Source: GCA-002708315 sp963676635 (GTDB lineage: Bacteria > Bacteroidota > Bacteroidia > Bacteroidales > F082). From it: DNA of 64,000 nt. The notes below the pieces were generated by a model, which was not told where the DNA came from, ran no database searches, and saw only the letters and a program-made list of their open reading frames with translations. Made by a program: the position numbers and the translations under genes. Shown here piece after piece: positions 37,241 through 46,003 of the stretch; the stretch's first letter is position 1, and every line of letters starts with the position of its first letter. The stretch covers positions 3,162,001 to 3,226,000 of the forward strand of contig OY781105.1 of the NCBI GenBank assembly GCA_963676635.1. Direction: 5' to 3'.

Positions 37241-37759
37241 ATGAGTGGAATATACAGATATATGGTAGCATTTCTGTTGTTTATGATTGCTTTGTCGTTT
37301 ACTCCTTCATGTGGGGTATATTCATTTACTGGAGCATCAATTCCACCGGAAGCAAAAACTGTTTCTATTCAATATTTCCCAAATCGATCTGCTTTGATTG
37401 AGCCTACCTTAAGTCCGACATTTACTGATATCCTTAGAGATATGTTTACTAGTCAGACAAATCTTGAAATGGTGGAGCGTAATGGTGATCTTGCAATTGA
37501 AGGTGAGATAACAAACTATTCAATTAAACCTGTGGCTATTCAGGGAGATCAGACAGCAGGACAAAACCGTTTGTCAATTACTATAAATGCACGGTTTACT
37601 AACAGATATGAGCCTGATAAAGATTTTGAGAAGAAGTTTACTGAGTTTCGTGAATATGATCCGGATGCTAATTTTAATTCTATAAAAACAGGTCTGATTG
37701 ATGAGATTAGTGAAGATCTGGCACAGGATATTTTTGACGAGGCTGTGATTAATTGGTAA
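37241..37759 (+). CDS. lptE: LptE-like LPS-assembly lipoprotein
   Basis: A 172-residue lipoprotein of the LptE family, which plugs the LptD barrel and helps insert lipopolysaccharide into the outer membrane. The ATG at 37241 follows the upstream stop by one base and opens a lipoprotein signal (FLLFMIALSFTPSCGVYSFTG; Cys near 24). The fold signatures are PPEAKTVSIQYFPNRSALIEP, LSPTFTDILRDMF and the C-terminal IDEISEDLAQDIFDEAV. Bacteroidota LptE proteins are divergent, and assignment rests on this pattern and on length. Confidence 0.85.
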   Translation: MSGIYRYMVAFLLFMIALSFTPSCGVYSFTGASIPPEAKTVSIQYFPNRSALIEPTLSPTFTDILRDMFTSQTNLEMVERNGDLAIEGEITNYSIKPVAIQGDQTAGQNRLSITINARFTNRYEPDKDFEKKFTEFREYDPDANFNSIKTGLIDEISEDLAQDIFDEAVINW

Positions 37760-37761
37760 CT

Positions 37762-38607
37762 ATGAATAAGGATAAGTTTACATCGTATCTTGAAAATCAA
37801 GAGCTTTTGGATATCTCTTCAACTGACCAGCTTGAGGAACTTGTTCAGGTTTATCCTTATTGCCAGTCGGTACGCATGCTTTTAGTAATGAATCTTTTCA
37901 GGAATAATAGTATTCGCTACGACAATGAACTTAAAACAACAGCCGTTTATGTAAATAACAGAAATGTTCTGCGTAAGCACATTGAAAGTGTTAATGTTGA
38001 TGATGGTAAAGTTCTGTTTCCTGATGAAGACGTTAGTAATGAGAGTGTATCGGGTGAAGATAAGATTGATGAGGCTGAAACTCCCGAATCGATTAAAGAT
38101 ATAGGAGATACTGTAGAGGTTGGTGAAGAAAAATCTGCTAATAGCAAGCATATTGAACCTGAAACCTCCGGGTTATCTGTTGAAGAGGAGGCTGAAAATA
38201 TAGCACAGCTCAGAGCAATTGTTGAAAATCATCTCAATGAGTTAGAGGTAGCTAATGAAAGTCGTCGCCAGACTGAGAAACAGTCTGAAACAGAAGAACA
38301 ATATAAGAAGACCGAGGCTAAGAAAAAGCCTGATAAAACAAAGAGCCAGATAATAGAAGAGTTTATTAAGAATGAGCCGTCAATCAGCAGACCAAGAGCT
38401 GAATTTTATAATCCTGTATCAAAAGCAAAGCAAAGTGTTACCGATTCACAGAATATTGTTAGCGAAACTTTAGCTAAGATTTTCTATGATCAGGGGCATT
38501 TAGAGAAGGCAATTAAAATTTATCAGAAATTAAGTTTGAAATTTCCAGAAAAAAGTAGTTACTTTGCAGCCCTTATAAAAAAGGCTGAGAAAGAACTAAA
38601 ATCTTAA
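37762..38607 (+). CDS. Hypothetical protein with charged linker and C-terminal TPR-like helix pair
   Basis: A 281-residue protein I cannot name; similar proteins sit between lptE and secG in other Bacteroidota, as far as I recall. ATG 37762 is preferred over the TTG 9 bp upstream. The N-terminal 75 residues are helical (KFTSYLENQELLDISSTDQ, LVQVYPYCQSVRMLLVMNLF). Residues about 90-215 are strongly acidic then lysine-rich and probably disordered. The C-terminal 45 residues (SETLAKIFYDQGHLEKAIK, YQKLSLKFPEKSSYFAAL) look like a single TPR-like repeat. There is no signal peptide, so it is cytoplasmic. The gene has 2 bp to lptE and 11 bp to secG. Confidence 0.85.
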   Translation: MNKDKFTSYLENQELLDISSTDQLEELVQVYPYCQSVRMLLVMNLFRNNSIRYDNELKTTAVYVNNRNVLRKHIESVNVDDGKVLFPDEDVSNESVSGEDKIDEAETPESIKDIGDTVEVGEEKSANSKHIEPETSGLSVEEEAENIAQLRAIVENHLNELEVANESRRQTEKQSETEEQYKKTEAKKKPDKTKSQIIEEFIKNEPSISRPRAEFYNPVSKAKQSVTDSQNIVSETLAKIFYDQGHLEKAIKIYQKLSLKFPEKSSYFAALIKKAEKELKS

Positions 38608-38618
38608 AAGTAAGAACA

Positions 38619-38963
38619 ATGTATATATTTATTTCAATACTGATATTAGCCGTTAGCGTTTTGCTGGGGTTGATAGTACTGGTTCAGAATCCAAAAGGTG
38701 GTGGACTTACTGCAAATTTAACTGGTGCAGGATCACAGATAATGGGCGTTCGTCAAACAGCTGACTTTCTTGAAAAAGCATCATGGGGTCTGGCTATAGC
38801 GCTTCTCGTGCTTAGTCTTACTGCTACTATGGTTGTTCCTCGTCAGATTAATGTGGCCGGAGTTGAAGAGTCTGAGATTATGGATAAAGTAGATGATATG
38901 AATGCTGCGGCTCCTATCGACTTTCAGGCACCTCCACAACAGGAAGATGTGCAGTCTGAATAA
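38619..38963 (+). CDS. secG: Preprotein translocase subunit SecG
   Basis: Small membrane subunit of the SecYEG channel, 114 residues with two membrane helices (about 3-22 and 54-74). The linking loop VQNPKGGGLTANLTGAGSQIMGVRQTADFLEKASW carries the family motif around the QNPKGGGL and FLEKASW segments. A short acidic, proline-containing tail follows. It is the last gene of the sigma-54 activator-lptE-secG run and is followed by a strong terminator. Confidence 0.93.
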   Translation: MYIFISILILAVSVLLGLIVLVQNPKGGGLTANLTGAGSQIMGVRQTADFLEKASWGLAIALLVLSLTATMVVPRQINVAGVEESEIMDKVDDMNAAAPIDFQAPPQQEDVQSE

Positions 38964-38988
38964 GTAACAAAGATATTTCCTGAAATAG

Positions 38989-39042
38989 AATGTCAGAATG
39001 ACATGCCGATTTTACCGGCATTTGCGTTCTGACATTTTTTTT
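38989..39042 (+). terminator. Terminator after secG
   Basis: A two-part stem: AATGTCAGAA (38989-38998) with TTCTGACATT (39027-39036), and inside it ATGCCG (39003-39008) with CGGCAT (39016-39021), followed by a run of eight T residues. Confidence 0.92.
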
Positions 39043-39279
39043 GCTTATAGATTATTAGAGTATTTGCTTTCTGTTTAATACTGTCTTTTATTTTTCGCTT
39101 ATTAATGAATTGCTGCAAAAACAGAGCCTTTTGCTACTCCTTATTATATATATATTATACAGATTGGGATAAAGCAGCCTCTCCTTTTAAAGTAAAAGCC
39201 TTTTTTCATACCCAGAATATTCTCTGATTAATAGCAATAATAAGACATAATCAATTTTTTTGAGTTATCCTTGCAGGGT

Positions 39280-39295
39280 TTGGCATAGATTATGA
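39280..39295 (+). promoter_or_regulatory. Sigma-54-like promoter before groES
   Basis: TTGGCAT (39280-39286) and TATGA (39291-39295) place GG and GA 10 bp apart, the -24/-12 geometry of sigma-54 promoters (consensus TGGCAC-N5-TTGC). The -24 half is good; the -12 half deviates (GA instead of GC). The start of transcription would lie about 25 nt before the groES ATG. Confidence 0.4.
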
Positions 39296-39330
39296 CAAGA
39301 AGTATGCAGTAAAATTTAATTATTACAAAT

Positions 39331-39609
39331 ATGACAAATCCTAATATCAAACCTCTTGGAGATCGCGTGGTAGTTGAGCCACTGGAGGCAGAAGCAAAAA
39401 CAGAATCAGGAATAATTATCCCTGATTCAGCAAAAGAAAAACCAAACCAGGGCAAAGTTGTTGCTGTTCCTGCGGAGAATGATGATAACAAGATCACTGT
39501 TAGTGTTGGTGATATTGTGCTGTATGGTAAATATACAGGAACAGAGATCGATCTGGATGGCAACAGTTATCTTATAATGAGTGAAAAAGATATACTGGCA
39601 ATAGTTTAA
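39331..39609 (+). CDS. groES: Co-chaperonin GroES
   Basis: Ten-kilodalton co-chaperonin, 92 residues, forming the heptameric lid of GroEL. It has the N-terminal NIKPLGDRVVVEPLEAE, the mobile loop around ESGIIIPDSAKEKPNQGKV, and the GDIVLYGKYTGTE and MSEKDILAIV segments. It is 26 bp upstream of groEL, forming the usual bicistronic operon. Confidence 0.98.
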   Translation: MTNPNIKPLGDRVVVEPLEAEAKTESGIIIPDSAKEKPNQGKVVAVPAENDDNKITVSVGDIVLYGKYTGTEIDLDGNSYLIMSEKDILAIV

Positions 39610-39635
39610 AAATAAAATTAAAAAAGAATAATATT

Positions 39636-41276
39636 ATGGCAAAAGACATTTTATTTAGCAATGAAGCCCGCGATGGCTTGAAAAAAGGCGTTGATGAATT
39701 AACAAACGCTGTAAAAGTAACTCTGGGACCTAAAGGCAGAAATGTATTAATTGAAAAATCATTTGGTGCTCCTCAGGTAACAAAAGATGGTGTTACTGTT
39801 GCAAAAGAAGTTGAACTTAATGATGCTGTTGAGAATATGGGTGCTCAGATGGTAAAGGAAGTTGCTTCTAAAACAAATGATATTGCTGGTGATGGTACTA
39901 CAACAGCTACTATTCTTGCTCAGAGTATCTATGCTACCGGTTTAAAGAACGTAACTGCCGGAGCTAACCCAATGGATCTTAAACGTGGTATTGACAAAGC
40001 TGTTAGCACTGTTGTGGAATCTCTTAAAGGTCAGACACAGGATGTTGGCGATAGCAATGAGAAAATTGAGCAGATTGCTTCTATCTCAGCTAATAATGAT
40101 CATGTTATTGGTGCTCTTATCGCTGAAGCTATGGGCAAAGTGAAAAAAGAAGGTGTTATCACTGTTGAAGAAGCTAAAGGTATCGACACTTACGTTGATG
40201 TAGTAGAAGGTATGCAGTTTGATCGTGGTTATATTTCTCCTTACTTTGTGACAGATACTGAAAAGATGGAAACAGTTTACGAAAGTCCGCTTATCCTTCT
40301 CTATGACAAGAAGATTTCTGTTATGAAAGATCTTCTTCCTATTTTGGAAAAGGCTGCTCAAACTGGTAGAGCTCTTATTATTATTGCTGAGGATGTGGAA
40401 AGCGAAGCTCTTGCTACTCTCGTTGTTAACCGCTTAAGAGGTTCTCTGAAAGTTGCTGCTGTTAAATCTCCTGGATTTGGTGACCGCAGAAAAGAAATGA
40501 TGGAAGATATCGCTGTTCTTACAGGTGGTGCTGTTATCTCTGAAGAAAAAGGTGATAAACTGGAAGATGCTACTCTTGAGATGCTTGGTGAAGCTGAAAA
40601 GGTAACTATCGACAAAGAAAATACTACTATTGTAAGTGGTAAAGGCGATAAAGCTAATATTGATGCTCGAGTTAAACAGATCAGAAATCATATCGAGACT
40701 TCAACATCGGATTATGATAAGGAAAAATTACAGGAACGTCTTGCTAAGCTTGCAGGTGGTGTTGCTGTTATTTATGTTGGTGCTGCCAGTGAAGTGGAAA
40801 TGAAAGAGAAAAAAGATCGCTTTGATGATGCACTTGCTGCTACCCGTGCTGCTATTGAAGAAGGTATTGTCCCTGGTGGTGGTGTTGCACTTATTCGCAC
40901 TATTCCTGAATTGGAAAAACTTTCAGCAGAAAACGATGATGAAGCAACGGGTATTGCTATCGTGAAAAGAGCTGTTGAAGAACCTCTTCGCCAGATTGTG
41001 GAAAACGCAGGTCTTGAAGGTTCTGTTGTTGTAAACAAGGTTAAAGAAGGTGAAGGTGACTTCGGTTTCAATGCTCGTACAGAAGTTTATGAGAATCTTT
41101 TTGCTGCTGGTGTTGTTGACCCAACAAAAGTTACCAGGGTTGCTATTGAGAATGCAGCTTCTATTTCAAGTATGCTCCTCACAACCGAATGTATCCTTTC
41201 AGAACATAAAGATGAAAATGCACCTGCTGCTCCTCCAATGCCTCCAATGGGCGGTGGTATGCCAGGCATGATGTAA
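39636..41276 (+). CDS. groEL: Chaperonin GroEL
   Basis: Sixty-kilodalton chaperonin, 546 residues, ATP-dependent folding chamber in the cytoplasm. Equatorial-domain motifs include VTLGPKGRNVLIEKSFGAP and the ATP-binding AGDGTTTATILAQ; the apical domain has ISPYFVTDTEKME; the second equatorial part has GIVPGGGVALIR. The C terminus ends in the typical Gly/Met-rich tail (MPPMGGGMPGMM). A bidirectional terminator follows. Confidence 0.98.
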   Translation: MAKDILFSNEARDGLKKGVDELTNAVKVTLGPKGRNVLIEKSFGAPQVTKDGVTVAKEVELNDAVENMGAQMVKEVASKTNDIAGDGTTTATILAQSIYATGLKNVTAGANPMDLKRGIDKAVSTVVESLKGQTQDVGDSNEKIEQIASISANNDHVIGALIAEAMGKVKKEGVITVEEAKGIDTYVDVVEGMQFDRGYISPYFVTDTEKMETVYESPLILLYDKKISVMKDLLPILEKAAQTGRALIIIAEDVESEALATLVVNRLRGSLKVAAVKSPGFGDRRKEMMEDIAVLTGGAVISEEKGDKLEDATLEMLGEAEKVTIDKENTTIVSGKGDKANIDARVKQIRNHIETSTSDYDKEKLQERLAKLAGGVAVIYVGAASEVEMKEKKDRFDDALAATRAAIEEGIVPGGGVALIRTIPELEKLSAENDDEATGIAIVKRAVEEPLRQIVENAGLEGSVVVNKVKEGEGDFGFNARTEVYENLFAAGVVDPTKVTRVAIENAASISSMLLTTECILSEHKDENAPAAPPMPPMGGGMPGMM

Positions 41277-41302
41277 TAAAAAGTTGTTAATATATAATTG
41301 AT

Positions 41303-41334
41303 AAAAGCCATTCCGGAAACGGAGTGGCTTTTTG
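41303..41334. terminator. Bidirectional terminator between groEL and the CLC gene
   Basis: AAGCCATTCCG (41305-41315) pairs with CGGAGTGGCTT (41320-41330) with one G-T wobble. TTTT follows on the + strand and a run of T residues on the - strand, so it can serve both groEL and the convergent CLC gene. Confidence 0.88.
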
Positions 41335-41380
41335 TGTATAAGGTTAGTGGGGTAATAATAATACTGAATATTGCCCCTTA

Positions 41381-43153
41381 TTAATCTTCTGAAAATTCCT
41401 GTAGTAGCTTACGGTAGGTTGAAAATATACGGGCACGGGAAACAAAGCCAATGTATTTGCCATTATCAATTACAGGAAGATTGTAATGCCCTGTTACCTG
41501 AAATTTATGGGCTACTTCTTCCATGCTCTCATTTGGGCTTACAACCGGGTCGGGCATATACATCAAACTGCTTACTTCTATTTCATCGTAGAGCTCATGC
41601 TTGAACATTATATTTCTGATATCATTTACAAAAACAAGGCCGAAGAACGTGCCGTCATCATCAACAACGGGAATAATGTTTCTTTCTGATTTGGCAATTA
41701 CTTTCACGAGATCACCAAGCTTGGCATCACGCTTTATGGTTTTAAAGTTTGTTTCAAGATGACTTGTTACTTTCATCATCTGTAAAACAGACCGGTCTTT
41801 GTGATGTGTTAGTAATTCCCCGCGCTCTGCAAGTCGTTTTGTATATATTGAATGAGGTTCAAAATACATTATTGTTAGATATGAGATAGTGGCTGTAATA
41901 ATTAAAGGAGTAAACAGTGCATATCCTCCTGTGAATTCGGCGATGAGGAATATACCTGTTAAAGGAGCGTGCATAACTCCTGCCATAACTCCTGCCATTC
42001 CCACAAGGGCCATATTCTTTTCAGGTACCTGATTGAACGAGAGTAGTTGCAGGAACTTTGCAAAGAACATTCCGGCAACACCACCCATAAACAAAGATGG
42101 TGCAAAAATGCCACCTACACCTCCGCTGCCGTTTGTTACGGCCATGGCTATTACTTTTGTTATCATTATTATTCCCAGTAATGCCAATAGCTGGTAATCT
42201 GTGTGGTTTATATTAATCAGGTCTCTGTTAACAAGACCATCTACCTGGTGGTTGATAAATAATTGTAGAAACTCGTAGCCTTCACCATATAATGAAGGGA
42301 GCACGAAGATCATTGCTCCAAGAATTATTCCGCCTAATATTACTTTGGCAAACAGGTTTTTAAATTTCTTTAGTTTGCCTTCAATATACATTGTAGTACG
42401 CGTAAAATACACTGAAACCAGTCCAGTAAAGAGGCCTAATCCAATATAAAACGGAATATGTTTAATGTAGAATTCTTCAATAATGTCAAAAGAAAATAAA
42501 ACGCTGTTGCCCATTAGCAAAAAGGCTACTGAAGCTCCGGTTGCACTTGCAATTAACAATGGTATTAATGCTCCCATTGTAAGATCAATCATCAGTACTT
42601 CAAGGGAAAATACTATTGCAGCAACGGGTGCTTTAAAGATACCGGCAATTGCTCCTGTTGCACCGGCACCTATGAGAATCATTACTGATTTTCTGTTAAG
42701 TTTAAAAAGTGTTCCGAAATATGAACCAAATGAGCTTCCTGTTAAAACAATAGGTGCCTCAAGTCCTACAGAGCCTCCGAAAGCGATGGTAAATGTACTT
42801 CCTATCATTGATGAGTACATGTTGTGACTTTTTATTCTGCCATGCTTACGCGAAATGCTGTATAGTATTTTGCTTACTCCGTGGCCAATGTCATCACGGA
42901 CTATGTATTTGGCAAATATTACTGTCAGAATTATACCAAATAGCGGAAATGCAAAGTAAAGGTAGTTGGAATCATCGAAAACAAAGCCATGTGTAATAAG
43001 GTCATGTGTCAGGTGGACTGTGTTTTTCAATAGAACCGCTGCCAGTCCGCTTATTAATCCAATAATCAGACTTAATATCAGCATTAGCCTGTTAAGCTTT
43101 TTCGGATTATTACTATACCGTGATAAGTTCGGTTTGCTAAAAATTGATTTCAA
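41381..43153 (-). CDS. CLC-family chloride channel/transporter with CBS domains (copy 1)
   Basis: A CLC membrane protein followed by a cytoplasmic pair of CBS domains, 590 residues from the chosen start. The open frame reaches back into the neighbouring CLC gene, but a TTG at 43153 with a promoter box 19 bp upstream begins a sensible N terminus (KSIFSKPNLSRYSN) just ahead of the first membrane helix. The gating-glutamate motif is GSVGLEAPIVLTG, where G[K/R]EGP is usual, and the first chloride-loop motif GSGIP is replaced by DIGHGVSK. The sequence GGVGGIFAPSLFMGGVAG is the conserved helix N signature. CBS domains cover about the last 130 residues. It is a tandem paralogue of the upstream gene. 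Confidence 0.87.
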   Translation of the reverse strand: MKSIFSKPNLSRYSNNPKKLNRLMLILSLIIGLISGLAAVLLKNTVHLTHDLITHGFVFDDSNYLYFAFPLFGIILTVIFAKYIVRDDIGHGVSKILYSISRKHGRIKSHNMYSSMIGSTFTIAFGGSVGLEAPIVLTGSSFGSYFGTLFKLNRKSVMILIGAGATGAIAGIFKAPVAAIVFSLEVLMIDLTMGALIPLLIASATGASVAFLLMGNSVLFSFDIIEEFYIKHIPFYIGLGLFTGLVSVYFTRTTMYIEGKLKKFKNLFAKVILGGIILGAMIFVLPSLYGEGYEFLQLFINHQVDGLVNRDLININHTDYQLLALLGIIMITKVIAMAVTNGSGGVGGIFAPSLFMGGVAGMFFAKFLQLLSFNQVPEKNMALVGMAGVMAGVMHAPLTGIFLIAEFTGGYALFTPLIITATISYLTIMYFEPHSIYTKRLAERGELLTHHKDRSVLQMMKVTSHLETNFKTIKRDAKLGDLVKVIAKSERNIIPVVDDDGTFFGLVFVNDIRNIMFKHELYDEIEVSSLMYMPDPVVSPNESMEEVAHKFQVTGHYNLPVIDNGKYIGFVSRARIFSTYRKLLQEFSED

Positions 43154-43172
43154 CGTTTGGAATTTTGCGATG

Positions 43173-43180
43173 CAAAAGTA
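43173..43180 (-). promoter_or_regulatory. -7 box of CLC copy 1
   Basis: TACTTTTG on the minus strand, inside the 73-bp gap between the two CLC genes. It lies 19 bp before the TTG start, which supports that start and means copy 1 need not depend on read-through from copy 2. Confidence 0.55.
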
Positions 43181-43226
43181 CGTCTTTATATTGTATTGTT
43201 CAATGTTTATTACTAAAGGATGCTTT

Positions 43227-44993
43227 TTAGTCTTCTGACATTTCTTTAAGAATATCCCTGTAGTGTGAGAAAACGTTTGCTCTGGAAACAAAGCCAATGT
43301 ATTTACCATCTTTTAAAACAACCAGGTTGTACTTACCGGAATGTTGAAACTTACCTGCAACTGTTTCCATATCATCATCGTAATTGACAATATTTGATGG
43401 CATAAACATGAGTGTATGGACAGCAGTTTTATCATACATTTCCGGCTTAAACATGATATTCCTTATCTGATCAAGGAAAATAATGCCATAGAAATTATTC
43501 TCTTTGTCGACTACAGGAAATACGTTTCTTGTAGAATTAGCTATCACTTTTGTGAGTTCCCCAAGGTTTGCGTTTATATCAACCAGACTAAAATCAGTTT
43601 CAATCAGGCTCTTAATATTCATCATTGACAATAATGCCCTGTCTTTGTGATGAGTGATTACATCACCACGGTTTTTAAGCTGAATTGTATAAATAGATTT
43701 TGGTATGATAAGCTTTGCTGTTGCATATGACATTGTTGACACTATCATAATAGGAAGCAGCATATCATAACCACCTGTTGTTTCTGCTATTAGGAAGATT
43801 GCTGTTAATGGAGCATGGACAACACCTGCCAGAAGACCTGCCATTCCTACTAATGCGAAATTAGCTACCGGGAGATCCGTTAACCCTAAAAAGTTCAGTA
43901 AACTTGCGTAAAACAGCCCTGACATTGCACCGATAAACAGGGTAGGAGCAAATATTCCGCCGATGCCACCTGCTCTGAATGTAAGTGATGTGGCAACAAC
44001 TTTAAACATTATTACGGCAAAAAGTATTATAAGAGCTATTGGGATACTGTCACTGAAATTGTAAAATATGCTGTTTTCAAAAACAAAATCCAATCTGCCG
44101 GCAAGACCTTCATTAATGGCTTCATAACCTTCTCCATAAAGCGATGGCAGCAGAAAGATTATTCCTCCAAGGGCTCCTGCTCCAATGATAAACCGTAGTC
44201 CCCAGTGTTTGATCTTCTTAAAAAGCTTTCCGGAAGCTACATAGGCTTTAATAAAATACACTGAAATAAGAGCTGAGAATAATCCTAATCCAAAATAATA
44301 TAATGTTTGTGACAGCTCAAATTTGTGATTAATAACAACCGGGTAGAGAATATCTTGTCCAAGAAATAAATATGATGTTAATGCAGCTGTAATGGAAGCG
44401 ACTAACAATGGGACAAGCATTGTCATTGTCATGTCGAATAGTATTACTTCAAGAGCAAATACTATAGCAGCAATAGGGGCCTTAAAGATAGCCGACATGG
44501 CGGCAGCAGCAGCAAAACCAAGTAAAGCTACCATCTGTTTGTAGTTAAGCCTAAGCGCTTTGCCAATTGCCGAACCCCAGGCTGCTCCTGTTACTACAGT
44601 CGGGCCTTCAAGTCCTACTGACCCACCAAATCCAACTGTAAGGGCACTGGTTATTATCGATGAAAACATATTATGCTTGTTGATAACACCATGTTTCTTG
44701 GAAATACCAAATAACACATTTGGTATACCATCACGTACAGGCTTCCGTAAGATAATTTTAATGAATATCACGGTGGCAAGTATTCCTATGGCCGGATAGA
44801 TAACGTACCAGTAGCTGGAGTATGTAATAGAAAAGTTACTGGTTAACAGCTCTCGGATGTAATACACTAAATTTTTCATCAGGACTGCGATGAGTCCTCC
44901 AATTACACCAATAACTACACTAAGTATAATCATCAGCCTGTTACGGCTCATGTCGTGTAAGTAGTGTACTATTTTGTTTAATTTAATGTGCAT
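43227..44993 (-). CDS. CLC-family chloride channel/transporter with CBS domains (copy 2)
   Basis: A 588-residue CLC protein with the same layout as its neighbour: about 10-12 membrane helices, then two CBS domains (from about residue 445, TDFSLVDINANLGELTKVIA). The gating motif GSVGLEGPTVVTG is canonical apart from Leu at the K/R position; the first loop reads VRDGIPNVLFG where GSGIPE is usual. The helix N signature is AGGIGGIFAPTLFIGAMSG. Both copies end in near-identical wording (KYIGFVSRANVFSHYR against KYIGFVSRARIFSTYR), showing a tandem duplication. Whether they are channels or H+/Cl- exchangers cannot be decided here. Confidence 0.9.
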   Translation of the reverse strand: MHIKLNKIVHYLHDMSRNRLMIILSVVIGVIGGLIAVLMKNLVYYIRELLTSNFSITYSSYWYVIYPAIGILATVIFIKIILRKPVRDGIPNVLFGISKKHGVINKHNMFSSIITSALTVGFGGSVGLEGPTVVTGAAWGSAIGKALRLNYKQMVALLGFAAAAAMSAIFKAPIAAIVFALEVILFDMTMTMLVPLLVASITAALTSYLFLGQDILYPVVINHKFELSQTLYYFGLGLFSALISVYFIKAYVASGKLFKKIKHWGLRFIIGAGALGGIIFLLPSLYGEGYEAINEGLAGRLDFVFENSIFYNFSDSIPIALIILFAVIMFKVVATSLTFRAGGIGGIFAPTLFIGAMSGLFYASLLNFLGLTDLPVANFALVGMAGLLAGVVHAPLTAIFLIAETTGGYDMLLPIMIVSTMSYATAKLIIPKSIYTIQLKNRGDVITHHKDRALLSMMNIKSLIETDFSLVDINANLGELTKVIANSTRNVFPVVDKENNFYGIIFLDQIRNIMFKPEMYDKTAVHTLMFMPSNIVNYDDDMETVAGKFQHSGKYNLVVLKDGKYIGFVSRANVFSHYRDILKEMSED

Positions 44994-45001
44994 GACTGGT
45001 G

Positions 45002-45031
45002 CAAAAATAGCAATTGTAACCTTATATCAAA
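45002..45031 (-). promoter_or_regulatory. Promoter of CLC copy 2, nearly leaderless
   Basis: On the minus strand TTTG (45028-45031) and TATTTTTG (45002-45009) are 18 bp apart, a full match to the Bacteroidota consensus. The -7 box ends only 8 bp before the ATG at 44993, so the transcript should have almost no leader. Confidence 0.65.
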
Positions 45032-45048
45032 TAGCTTTAATAATTTGT

Positions 45049-45951
45049 TCAGAAAATTATTAATCCAGCACCAAATAGCATTGTCAGCAGTAATGTCGAT
45101 ATTGCAAGTTTTTTTAGATATGGATCCAGATTTCTTTTGTTCTTTACATTGCTTATTTTGACAAGATCGTTTATGAATAGCGGATAAATTATGATATAGA
45201 AATATGAAAACAGACTTTGTGATGTTAATAATGAATAAACGGGTAATAAAGCCATACTGACTGTAATTAGTAAATAGTGATATTTGCGTGCCTTTGAATA
45301 GCCAAGCTTCATAGCTATTGTATGTTTTCCAGATAACTTGTCGTTATCCATGTCGCGCATATTATTTAGATTAAGAACTCCTGTACTTAGCAGTCCCATT
45401 GTTGATGCTGGCAGCAGTACTAAAAAATTTATCTGTAGTGTTGCAAGATAGTATGTGCCACAAACAGCGATTATACCAAAGAAAATGAAAACAAACAAAT
45501 CACCAAGGCCGGAATACCCATACGCTGATCTTCCCACAGTATATTTTATTGCAGCAGTAATAGCACTAATCCCAAATAATAGAAAGACTAAACCAGTTAA
45601 AAAGTTTTCATGTAGGCTTGTTCTTATTAAAGCCAGTCCGCTAAATAATGATAACAGAGAAAAGATGATTATTGCTGTTTTCATACTCCCGGGAGAAATA
45701 ATACCGCTTTGTACTGCCCTTTCAGGTCCAAGTCTATTTTCATTATCAGTACCTCTGGTACCATCACCGTAATCGTTGGCCAGATTTGAAAGTATCTGCA
45801 ACAGCAATGTAGTTATTATTGATAATATGACAACGTTTAAGCTATATCCAGAGACATCGTATGCAATAAATCCGCCCATCATCACTGTTGACAAAGCCAG
45901 GGGCAGTGTCCTTAGTCTGAAGGCTGATATCCACGTTTTTAATTTGCTCAT
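45049..45951 (-). CDS. menA: 1,4-dihydroxy-2-naphthoate polyprenyltransferase MenA
   Basis: Inner-membrane UbiA-family prenyltransferase that attaches the isoprenoid tail to 1,4-dihydroxy-2-naphthoate, making demethylmenaquinone. The 300-residue length and about eight membrane helices fit. The first Asp-rich motif is NLANDYGDGTRGTDNENR with GPERAVQSG following, which is characteristic of MenA; the second is NMRDMDNDKLSGKHT. It lies 52 bp downstream of menB and is probably cotranscribed with it. Confidence 0.93.
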   Translation of the reverse strand: MSKLKTWISAFRLRTLPLALSTVMMGGFIAYDVSGYSLNVVILSIITTLLLQILSNLANDYGDGTRGTDNENRLGPERAVQSGIISPGSMKTAIIIFSLLSLFSGLALIRTSLHENFLTGLVFLLFGISAITAAIKYTVGRSAYGYSGLGDLFVFIFFGIIAVCGTYYLATLQINFLVLLPASTMGLLSTGVLNLNNMRDMDNDKLSGKHTIAMKLGYSKARKYHYLLITVSMALLPVYSLLTSQSLFSYFYIIIYPLFINDLVKISNVKNKRNLDPYLKKLAISTLLLTMLFGAGLIIF

Positions 45952-46003
45952 TGGTTATAATCTAAAGCCTGAAAAGATACACGGTTTTCTTTTCAGATCT
46001 CGT

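Larger units (their letters stand above)
38964..39330. other. Intergenic region between secG and groES
   Basis: 367 bp without a credible gene. It contains the secG terminator (38989-39042), an AT-rich stretch, and a sigma-54-like promoter motif before groES. I looked for a CIRCE element (TTAGCACTC-N9-GAGTGCTAA) and saw none. Confidence 0.75.

Noticed and set aside
38964..39330. CIRCE or other inverted-repeat heat-shock operator before groES
   Set aside because: I read the gap on both strands and found no TTAGCACTC/GAGTGCTAA pair or a close variant.
43154..43309. Upstream extension of the CLC copy 1 frame
   Set aside because: It overlaps the 3' end of CLC copy 2 and the promoter box at 43173-43180, and has no family-like sequence.
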